The position numbers and the translations under genes were made by a program. From the IMG/VR virus record IMGVR_UViG_3300042507_004498, positions 1 to 22,189 of that record: DNA of 22,189 nucleotides; one strand, given 5' to 3'. Shown here piece by piece: positions 7,148 to 13,399 of the stretch (position 1 is the stretch's first letter; every line of letters starts with the position of its first letter). The notes under the pieces are model-generated. The model saw nothing but the letters and a program-made list of their open reading frames with translations, ran no database searches and was not told the DNA's origin. Source of the DNA: a virus.

Positions 7148-8899
7148 TTAAAGGCTGTTAAGGCCAGAAACGTAGATCTTACCATAGAATTCAGGACGAA
7201 GCATCTTCTTAGCGTAACGAGTCAAGAGACCTTTTCTTGGAGTGAAGGTTTCTGGATCGTAGATAAGAGGAGTCATGATCAACGGAATGTAAGGAGCAAA
7301 CACAGCACCAGCTTCCAAGAACTGAGTACCACGGAATCCCATAAGGATTGTGTTTTCAGTCATGTAAGGGTTTTTGTAAACTGTGTAGCGGCTGTTCAAT
7401 TGACCGGCTTTCTGTACACCAAATGCATACTCCATCTTGTCGGCAGAACCATCGCTGTTAGAAGCGAATCCTGGGATTGACTCGATTACAGTAGCAACTG
7501 TTGGAGAACATACTAAGAAGTTTGCACCACCACGTAGGGTTAATTGGTGAATCTTGTTAGAAAGTTTCTGCATCTTAGTACCAAGAGTTTGGAACCACTG
7601 GCCTTGAGTGTTGAAGAAACCTGTCTGTGAAGTTGAATCTGGGAATGCGAATCCGTTTGCAGAAGCATTGTAAACACCGTTGTTTAATACAGTCCAGTAT
7701 TCAGTACCAGCAGCTGCGTCTTCGATCAACATGTCTAGGATTTCGAGGTCGATTTCAAGAGAGATGTACTCACTCATGATGTTAGTAACCTCGGCTTCAG
7801 CGTCAAGAGCTTGGTAAGCATTCAAGTCTTGAGCGAATTCAGGTGTCCAAACTGCCTTTAGCTTCTTAGTCTTAGCTACGATAGCTTGAGATTGCATTTG
7901 GATGTTGATTTCTGGGATCACGATCTCAGTTGCGCTTTCAGCGTTAGGAACTGCGAATGCGTTTCCAGCTTCGAAATCACCTACGTTGTATGGGCTCATT
8001 TGAGTAGCCTTGTTGTAGAATACAGTAGCAAAAGTTCCAGCGTTTGAAGGATCTAATGTAGAAGAAGCTGTTACGTAGAAAGAAATTGTGCTGTTAGTGT
8101 AGTTGTAAGTAGTAAAGTTAGGAAGCAACGAAGAATTAGTAGCTAACGAACCTGTGGTAATAACAAATCCACGAACTGCGTCAGGATCAAAAGCAGTTAA
8201 TCGAGCTGTAGGAACTATAATCTCGTATACTTGACCAGCAGCAACTGAAGCTGACAAATCAGAATCATAGTTCAAATCAGCCCAAGTAGCATCAGCTATA
8301 GAACCAGTACCAGTAGCAACAGTTGGTAGAGTACCACCGTTCTCTGAACCTGTTAAAGGAACTGAAGCAGAGAATTGGTTAGTTGAGTATGTAAATCTAC
8401 CAGCACCATAAAGACCACCGTTGTTGTTCTCGCCTAAGTTATTAGGGTTAGTTGAGAATGGGTAGTTACCAGTAGCTGAACCAGTGTTACCATAAAGTGA
8501 CTGACCAGATGTAAATGGATTCTTAGTAGTTCCGTATTGGAAATCTAGGAAGAATACAAGACCAGAAGGAAGGTTCATTGGCTGAACAGAAACGAATTCC
8601 TTAGCAGCGATTTGTCCGAAGACCTTACGTACCAAAGGAAGAGCGATACCTGCCCATTCAGCACCTGTACCTACTGAGAAGTTACCGTAGCCTGAACCAC
8701 CACCAACTGATGATTGTTCTACTACAAGTTGTTTTGCTTGGTTTTCGAGGATAAGAGACATGTTGTTCTTGTCGGTTTCTGAACGAAGACCCTCAAGAAG
8801 ACCTGTCTTTTCCCACTTGGACGCTAAACGAGCAGCGTCAGACTGCATATTCTTCCATCCAGAAGAGGCAGACTCAAGAAGTTGTTGTACTTGTGACAT
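7148..8899 (-). CDS. 23: Major capsid protein (gp23)
   Basis: This 583-residue protein is the T4 gp23-type HK97-fold major capsid protein. The first 61 residues form a helical prohead leader that ends KQLVVE; cleavage after Glu61 would leave QSSVGGGSG as the mature N-terminus, matching the roughly 65-residue leader removed from T4 gp23. Recognisable blocks are EWAGIALPLVRKVFGQIAAKE, QPMNLPSGLVFFLDF, the long Ser/Thr/Gly-rich insertion (about residues 120-300), VVAKTKKLKAVWTPE-type residues, LRGGANFLVCSP, and the C-terminal TPLIYDPETFTPRKGLLTRYAKK. T4 gp23 is shorter (521 aa), the difference lying in the insertion. Codons are more biased (AAG, TTC, AAC frequent) than in neighbouring genes, as expected for very high expression. 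It shares a unit with the scaffold gene. Confidence 0.96.
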   Translation of the reverse strand: MSQVQQLLESASSGWKNMQSDAARLASKWEKTGLLEGLRSETDKNNMSLILENQAKQLVVEQSSVGGGSGYGNFSVGTGAEWAGIALPLVRKVFGQIAAKEFVSVQPMNLPSGLVFFLDFQYGTTKNPFTSGQSLYGNTGSATGNYPFSTNPNNLGENNNGGLYGAGRFTYSTNQFSASVPLTGSENGGTLPTVATGTGSIADATWADLNYDSDLSASVAAGQVYEIIVPTARLTAFDPDAVRGFVITTGSLATNSSLLPNFTTYNYTNSTISFYVTASSTLDPSNAGTFATVFYNKATQMSPYNVGDFEAGNAFAVPNAESATEIVIPEINIQMQSQAIVAKTKKLKAVWTPEFAQDLNAYQALDAEAEVTNIMSEYISLEIDLEILDMLIEDAAAGTEYWTVLNNGVYNASANGFAFPDSTSQTGFFNTQGQWFQTLGTKMQKLSNKIHQLTLRGGANFLVCSPTVATVIESIPGFASNSDGSADKMEYAFGVQKAGQLNSRYTVYKNPYMTENTILMGFRGTQFLEAGAVFAPYIPLIMTPLIYDPETFTPRKGLLTRYAKKMLRPEFYGKIYVSGLNSL

Positions 8900-8923
8900 T
8901 GTCTAAATTATTTTTTAAGTTAA

Positions 8924-10174
8924 TTATTTTTTAATTCCTGCAAGAACTTGCCATCTTGCAAATTGATCATTTACCTCAAGAATTGGTTTCTTTTCTGGAG
9001 CAATTCCTGCTGCTTTAGAGGCCATACCTCTTACTGATTCATTTATCGCTGGTTTAGTTTCCTTAACTGTAGATAATGTTTCGTAAATAAGTTTTGCGTC
9101 TTTTACAGAGGCAGCTTTATCAAAAGCTTCCAATACCTTTACTTTTTGACTTTCAGTTAAATTCTTAGCTCTGAAAATCTTGTTTGTGTAAAGAAGTTTA
9201 GCGTTTAGAAGTTTTACTTCTGAAAGAGTTGAAGCGAGTTCTTCAAGTTCTTGTCTCATTTTACCCATTTCTTCTTCTTTCATACCACCTGAAGCACCAC
9301 CACCAATGCCACGTAAGAAGTTTAGGACTTTCTTAGCTTTATCGCTGGTTTCAGCTTTTTTCTCTAGAGCGCTCATTAAAGCAGCTCCACCACCTGCAGT
9401 ACCTAGAAGACCAGCAATGGTTCCGATGATGATAGTAATTGGATCTACCACTTCGTTCATTTCATCTTCTTCTTCTTTTAGAAGTTCACCTTTTTCTTTA
9501 GCAGTTGATTTACGAGGTTTGTCTTTTGGATTCTTACCGTAGTAAGCTCTTTCAGTTACCATTTCCTCTTCATCTTCCATATCGATGTCGATGTCTTCTT
9601 CGTCTTCTTCGTCTTCGAATTTTTCACCGGCTTCGAGCTCACCAGCTCTAACCATGTCTTCGATTACGTCCTCAATTAAGTCCTTGAGTTCTTCTTCAGT
9701 CATGTCTTCAAGGTCGATTTCTTCGTCGCCCTCTTCACCTTCTTCTCCCTCTTCAGAGTCCATTTCCATTTCCTCTTCTTCGGCTTCGTTTAAGGTTTCT
9801 TCCATGTCTTCTTTTTCTCTCATTTCCTCATCGAGTTCGGCTAGGAGTTCTTCAAGATCCAATTCTTCTTCCATGTTTTTGTCACGCATTTTTTCGGTTT
9901 CGAGCTCTTCAGCATCATCACCTCTTAAACCACGTCTCATCACTGGATTAGACATTTTTTCTTCTAAGTCCTCACCGTAGTTCTCATCAGTCATCTCTTC
10001 GTACATATCATCCTCTTCTTCCATTTCCATTTCAGCTAATTTAGCTGCAAATTTCTCTTGCAAGTAAGGAGTAAATGCTTCCTCGAGAGCTGCTTTGGCA
10101 TTTGCGATAGCTGCTTCTTTAACAGATTTAGCATCAGCAATAGCCTCTTTCAATAGGTCTCTACTGTTTGACAT
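8924..10174 (-). CDS. 22: Prohead core scaffolding protein (gp22-like)
   Basis: I place the start at the ATG at 10174 (416 aa), preceded by TTGAGGAAA; the TTG three codons earlier is less likely. The N-terminus is helical with several possible protease sites (LLKE-A, SVKE-A, ALEE-A, YLQE-K). Residues 45-207 are extremely acidic (long Glu/Asp runs). A hydrophobic, Gly/Ala-rich stretch follows at about 243-270 (PITIIIGTIAGLLGTAGGG). The C-terminal LLNAKLLYTNKIFRAKNLTE and EAFDKAASVKDAKLIYETL are the conserved gp22 end. In T4, gp22 builds the core inside the prohead and is then degraded to peptides by gp21. At 416 aa it is longer than T4 gp22 (about 269 aa), chiefly through the acidic domain. 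Position 21-22-23 is as in T4. Confidence 0.9.
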   Translation of the reverse strand: MSNSRDLLKEAIADAKSVKEAAIANAKAALEEAFTPYLQEKFAAKLAEMEMEEEDDMYEEMTDENYGEDLEEKMSNPVMRRGLRGDDAEELETEKMRDKNMEEELDLEELLAELDEEMREKEDMEETLNEAEEEEMEMDSEEGEEGEEGDEEIDLEDMTEEELKDLIEDVIEDMVRAGELEAGEKFEDEEDEEDIDIDMEDEEEMVTERAYYGKNPKDKPRKSTAKEKGELLKEEEDEMNEVVDPITIIIGTIAGLLGTAGGGAALMSALEKKAETSDKAKKVLNFLRGIGGGASGGMKEEEMGKMRQELEELASTLSEVKLLNAKLLYTNKIFRAKNLTESQKVKVLEAFDKAASVKDAKLIYETLSTVKETKPAINESVRGMASKAAGIAPEKKPILEVNDQFARWQVLAGIKK

Positions 10175-10246
10175 TTTCCTCAAAATTTAGTTTGTGGGGT
10201 ACGGTTATTATCTTTCTGAACCGCAATAAGTGTTATACAAATCCCA

Positions 10247-10267
10247 ATGTTATATAAAAGATAACAT
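10247..10267 (-). promoter_or_regulatory. Inverted repeat in the scaffold gene leader
   Basis: ATGTTAT, seven spacer bases, then ATAACAT form a perfect 7-bp inverted repeat. It lies 73 bases upstream of the scaffold ATG and 42 bases past the terminator. It could be an operator or mRNA hairpin; no clear -10/-35 pair can be called. Confidence 0.35.
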
Positions 10268-10308
10268 ACTAGGGTCAGTGATACATATATAGAGATTTAT
10301 CAAAAATC

Positions 10309-10342
10309 AAAAAAAGAAACCCCTACATTTCTGTAGGGGTTT
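10309..10342 (-). terminator. Rho-independent terminator after the prohead protease gene
   Basis: An 11-bp perfect stem (AAACCCCTACA/TGTAGGGGTTT, 10317-10342) has a GAAA loop on the minus strand and is followed by C and seven T in the transcription direction. It separates the terminase-portal-protease operon from the scaffold-capsid unit. Confidence 0.92.
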
Positions 10343-10391
10343 GCCCGAGGATACTATCCAAGGGGGGGCTTTCCTAAGGTAGCATCTTAGA
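10343..10391 (-). other. GC-rich structured 3' untranslated stretch
   Basis: In this AT-rich genome these 49 bases stand out. They carry seven G in a row, a GGATA-G-TATCC palindrome nested inside GCCC/GGGC arms, and a CTAAG/CTTAG hairpin next to the protease stop. Together with the terminator they may fold into one compact 3' RNA structure. No tRNA or known RNA family is recognised. Confidence 0.35.
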
Positions 10392-11000
10392 TTATATGAT
10401 AGGACAAGTACCTTTAGAGCAAAGAATTTCTGTTAAAATGCTACTTACCTTTGCGTATCTATTTATTTGATTATATTCTTTTCCTTCTTTAACCAAGTGC
10501 ATAAATGAACCTGGGTTAGATGGGGTTGAAACAAAATCCCAACATAGTAATTCAAAATCGTCTTGTACCTCCATCATACCTTCTCCCATTGGCTTAAGTG
10601 AACCCATACCACGAGAAGATACACCTACTTGGACATTATTATCGATAAGTGCTTTTAAAATATTGCCGGATACTGTTGGTAAAATCTCGATTTTACCTAC
10701 GACATGATCGCCATCCCACCATATGTCACGAATAATGTGACATACGTTTTTTAAGTTAATTATAGACGAATCTGGATGGTCTAGTTCACCTGTGGCTCTG
10801 TTTTGTTTAACCACATCCATGTACTTGTCAATTTCTCTTTGCCATAAGTCTTTAGCATAGTATCTGCCGTTTCCGTTTTTTACTTGTGCTGTAGCTAAGA
10901 TACCTTCAACAATAGGATTTCCAGCTGGAGATTTAATACCTTCAGTTAGCTGAACAGGATTAACCTGGAACGATTGGGTTTCAATTAAAACTTGTTTCAT
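10392..11000 (-). CDS. 21: Prohead core protease (gp21)
   Basis: This 202-residue serine protease belongs to the T4 gp21 / herpesvirus assemblin-like clan. It contains ILATAQVKNGNGRYY, GELDHPDSSIINLKN with the catalytic His, and VGVSSRGMGSL with the catalytic Ser, then DFELLCWDFVSTPSNPGS. T4 gp21 is similar in length (about 212 aa). Putative sites recognised by the enzyme itself lie at both ends: LIE at 5-7, LTE at 18-20 and ILTE-I in the last 15 residues, consistent with self-processing. It cuts the scaffold, capsid and internal proteins after (L/I)-x-E inside the prohead. The ATG overlaps the preceding stop by one base (TAATG). The gene is followed by a strong terminator. Confidence 0.93.
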   Translation of the reverse strand: MKQVLIETQSFQVNPVQLTEGIKSPAGNPIVEGILATAQVKNGNGRYYAKDLWQREIDKYMDVVKQNRATGELDHPDSSIINLKNVCHIIRDIWWDGDHVVGKIEILPTVSGNILKALIDNNVQVGVSSRGMGSLKPMGEGMMEVQDDFELLCWDFVSTPSNPGSFMHLVKEGKEYNQINRYAKVSSILTEILCSKGTCPII

Positions 11001-11671
11001 TATTTTTTAGGTAAGTCGCCGTATCCGCTTGCTTTATATTTTCCTTTAGCAGGAATAGTTTCTCCCAAACCAGCTGCATCTTTTGTGTATCCAATTCCTT
11101 TAATACCAAATGCAGCATTTTCTACATAGTATGTAGGAGTTTTAGCTAAATTCTTTCTTACAATTTCCTTTAATTGGTCGATAGTTTTATCAACATTTTT
11201 AGGATCTTTCATTTCAGCGTAGTATCCTTTTAGGAACTCTTCACCGTAAATGTTATCAATTAATTCTTTATTAGTATAGTCTAAACCAGTTTCTTTTTGG
11301 CTAGTTTCTACTTCTTTAGACATATTTTTTTCAACAGCTTTAGTACTTTGAACACCCATAGGTTTGGGTGGTTTAATAGGATTTTCCTGTTGTGAAGCAT
11401 ATGTTGGACCTACACCACCAGCTACTGTATATTCTTCATTTACGTAATTATTGAAGGCCTTAAATGGATCAAAAGCACGTTGTGATGAAACTCCACCACC
11501 TACAATTACCTCACTTAAAATACCTCTTTGTTTTAAGATAGTTGTAGCTTCACCATATGAGGCAAAGTTTGTAATGTACTCTGGAAATAATCTACGAGCG
11601 GATTTTAGGAACATATCTTTATGTCCTTTACCTTCTTGGATTAAATTGAATTGTTCTTGTAGAGTTTTCAT
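11000..11671 (-). CDS. Putative prohead core or internal head protein, 223 aa
   Basis: The protein begins MKTLQEQFNLIQEG, very like the T4 internal-protein leader MKTYQEFIAEA and ending in an I-Q-E protease site at residues 11-13. A second site, ILSE, at about residue 54 is followed by VIVGGGVSSQRAFDPF, and the middle contains EEYTVAGGVGPTYASQQENP. The C-terminal half is Lys/Glu-rich and helical, ending with a Gly/Lys-rich tail (GYGDLPKK). I do not recognise a characterised family, but the position between portal and prohead protease is where T4 keeps gp67 and gp68, the core components. I infer a prohead core or packaged protein. Only one base separates it from the 82-aa gene; it overlaps the protease gene by one base. 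Confidence 0.75.
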   Translation of the reverse strand: MKTLQEQFNLIQEGKGHKDMFLKSARRLFPEYITNFASYGEATTILKQRGILSEVIVGGGVSSQRAFDPFKAFNNYVNEEYTVAGGVGPTYASQQENPIKPPKPMGVQSTKAVEKNMSKEVETSQKETGLDYTNKELIDNIYGEEFLKGYYAEMKDPKNVDKTIDQLKEIVRKNLAKTPTYYVENAAFGIKGIGYTKDAAGLGETIPAKGKYKASGYGDLPKK

Positions 11672-11672
11672 G

Positions 11673-11921
11673 TTATTTATTTAATAATTCTTCAATATCG
11701 TTTAAATAATCCATAATCAAATCTGTAGGTTTTACTACAGCATAAGATTCGGGTTTTTCTTTATAATAAGCTATTGTTTCGTCTTTTGCTCTATCAATAG
11801 CAGGATATAGGCTATTTAATCTTGATTCGATAGCTTTAAAAGCATCAATACGTTGATTTTGGAACTCTATTCTTTTAGGATCCGCCTCGTTTAATCTAGA
11901 TTTTAACTTGTACTTATACAT
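11673..11921 (-). CDS. Small head-region protein (possible gp67 analogue), 82 aa
   Basis: This 82-residue, highly charged helical protein starts MYKYKLKSRLNEADPKR; L-N-E at 10-12 is a candidate prohead protease site. The remainder (RIDAFKAIESRLNSLYPAID, then DYLNDIEELLNK) is predicted to be two or three helices with no Cys, membrane segment or catalytic motif. T4 gp67 is also about 80 residues, is cleaved by gp21, and lies just after the portal gene; the size and neighbourhood agree, but gp67 is strongly acidic and I see no direct sequence match. A core-protein role is therefore inference. The recurring octamer lies directly after the upstream stop, 3 bases from this ATG. Confidence 0.65.
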   Translation of the reverse strand: MYKYKLKSRLNEADPKRIEFQNQRIDAFKAIESRLNSLYPAIDRAKDETIAYYKEKPESYAVVKPTDLIMDYLNDIEELLNK

Positions 11922-11924
11922 ACC

Positions 11925-11932
11925 TATAAATA
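11925..11932 (-). promoter_or_regulatory. Recurring intergenic octamer
   Basis: TATAAATA on the plus strand, directly adjoining the stop of the 193-aa gene (TAA at 11933) and 3 bases from the next ATG. Confidence 0.45.
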
Positions 11933-12514
11933 TTATTCTTTCCCCCAGAGATATTTAGTGTCTATAGCCTTAGATTGGGCAGCTAATTTTTTACTATCAA
12001 CAGGTTTAAAACCAAAGTTTTTAGTATAATAATTATTTTTTACACCTGTAGCTCCTGCTTTAGGTCCTTTACCTAAAGAAGCACCAGGATTAGCTTCACC
12101 TAATTTTTTCATTTTAGGAGCTAATTTATAGGCAAATGGAGTAGCATATTGACCACCAGTTCCAGTTGAGAATGAGCCTGCTCCTGCTCCACCACCTGTA
12201 CCAGACATTTCAAATAATCCTTTAATTTTCTGGTATTCAGTTGGATAATTTTTTCTCATATGAGTTCTAAGAGTATTTCTTAGAAGTCTAAATTCATTAT
12301 AAATTTCTCCAAACTTAGGATCCTTAATTATTTCAGGATCTGTAGCAATTGTTCTGAGTGTGTCTAAAGCCCGGTTAATATCCTTTAAAAGGGTTTCAAA
12401 ATCAGGAACGTATACTACATCAGATTCAAAATTTTCCTCACCACCTGGGGTTGGTTTAAGGATGAATTTTCTTCCTCTGGCTACTTCTTTGATTTTATTT
12501 GATAGTTTGTCCAT
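11933..12514 (-). CDS. Head-region structural protein with Gly-rich linker, 193 aa
   Basis: The first 100 residues are helical and charged, with IDRALDTLRTI-type heptads and LLRNTLRTHMRKNYPTEYQKI. Then comes an abrupt Gly/Ser/Thr-rich linker (MSGTGGGAGAGSFSTGTGGQ, about residues 103-122) beginning right after a Phe-Glu, followed by a basic tail (KLAPKMKKLGEANPG, YYTKNFGFKPVDSKKLA). The linker resembles the first residues of the mature capsid protein. Such Gly-rich patches followed by basic tails occur in virion proteins of marine T4-like phages. I cannot name the product; the position between portal and protease points to prohead assembly. It overlaps the 289-aa gene by 20 bases, so the two are probably translationally coupled. 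Confidence 0.7.
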   Translation of the reverse strand: MDKLSNKIKEVARGRKFILKPTPGGEENFESDVVYVPDFETLLKDINRALDTLRTIATDPEIIKDPKFGEIYNEFRLLRNTLRTHMRKNYPTEYQKIKGLFEMSGTGGGAGAGSFSTGTGGQYATPFAYKLAPKMKKLGEANPGASLGKGPKAGATGVKNNYYTKNFGFKPVDSKKLAAQSKAIDTKYLWGKE

Positions 12515-13364
12515 TGGCTGATTTTAGTTCTTCTACGAGTTCGCAGTATTGAAGTAAGTCAACTATATTTTCGTTTCTAATAGGATGATTTTTTTCTATC
12601 TCAACGATAAGAGGTAATACCTCATGTAGTTTAATTTGTACAGCCTTGTCTGTTATAGTTTTGTTAATAGTAGCTAACTCTTCTTTAAGTTGCTTGATTC
12701 TATTATTATAAAATGTTCTTAGTTTTGGTGTTGAATCAACTGAAGTGATAAATTCTTTAAGTACTTCTTTTTGTGATTCGTATAGACCTGAATACTTACC
12801 ATTGAATTTCTCTAGTAAGATTTTGTAGGTAAGAAGTCTTACATCCTTATCGTATGTTTGGAACTCCTGTAAAACTTCATCTTTTGTCTTTTCTTCTTTA
12901 ACTATTGAAGTAGATAAGTGCTCTAATAGAGTAAACTTATTCTCAATCAATTGAGTTGGGTTAACTGTATCAGTTGTATGTTCAGCCTCAATTAAAGTAT
13001 ATAAAGCAGCAAATGGCTTATAGCTAACTAATTTAGTTTTAAAGAACTCATCTAGATCGTAATGTTCCTTAATCTCATTGATTAGGTTATACTTTTGTCT
13101 ACGTAAAGAAGATCTATTTAGTTTTTTAGATGACTCTAAAATAGTTTGAATTAAAATATTTGCTTTAGATTCGTTTACTTTATTAGTCTTACTTAGAGTT
13201 TCATATAGTTTTAACTCTTTACCTAATTCACTTTTTACAAAATACTTCTTAATAATATTTAATGCGGGAGATTGCCCTCCATTAAGAGTATCAGACGTTA
13301 CTTGGCGAACAAGTAATTCGAATAGGATTCCGGTATTTTTATATTTCGAATGTTTAATATTCAT
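12495..13364 (-). CDS. Conserved-type head-region protein of T4-like phages, 289 aa
   Basis: This 289-residue protein is almost wholly alpha-helical and rich in Lys, Glu and Leu. It begins MNIKHSKYKNTGILFELLVRQ, and contains ALNIIKKYFVKSELGKELKLYETL, SKKLNRSSLRRQKYNLINEIKEHY and FKTKLVSYKPFAALYTLIEAE. I have seen this style of protein between portal and protease genes of marine T4-like phages, where it is usually called hypothetical. It has no nucleotide-binding or metal motif. The ATG at 13364 is preceded by AATAGGA, a good ribosome site. The C-terminus overlaps the 193-aa gene by 20 bases. A role in prohead core assembly or portal-core contact is a guess from position. Confidence 0.75.
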   Translation of the reverse strand: MNIKHSKYKNTGILFELLVRQVTSDTLNGGQSPALNIIKKYFVKSELGKELKLYETLSKTNKVNESKANILIQTILESSKKLNRSSLRRQKYNLINEIKEHYDLDEFFKTKLVSYKPFAALYTLIEAEHTTDTVNPTQLIENKFTLLEHLSTSIVKEEKTKDEVLQEFQTYDKDVRLLTYKILLEKFNGKYSGLYESQKEVLKEFITSVDSTPKLRTFYNNRIKQLKEELATINKTITDKAVQIKLHEVLPLIVEIEKNHPIRNENIVDLLQYCELVEELKSANGQTIK

Positions 13365-13380
13365 TCCTATTAGGATTTAT

Positions 13381-13388
13381 TATAAATA
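13381..13388 (-). promoter_or_regulatory. Recurring intergenic octamer
   Basis: TATAAATA on the plus strand in the 35-base gap after the portal gene, 11 bases from the portal stop and 16 bases from the next ATG. Confidence 0.45.
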
Positions 13389-13399
13389 TATTAAGATAT

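Noticed and set aside
9585-9980. Plus-strand open frame, 131 codons, almost all Ser
   Set aside because: It is the antisense shadow of the Glu/Asp-rich part of the scaffold gene; GAA/GAG codons read backwards give Ser/Phe codons.
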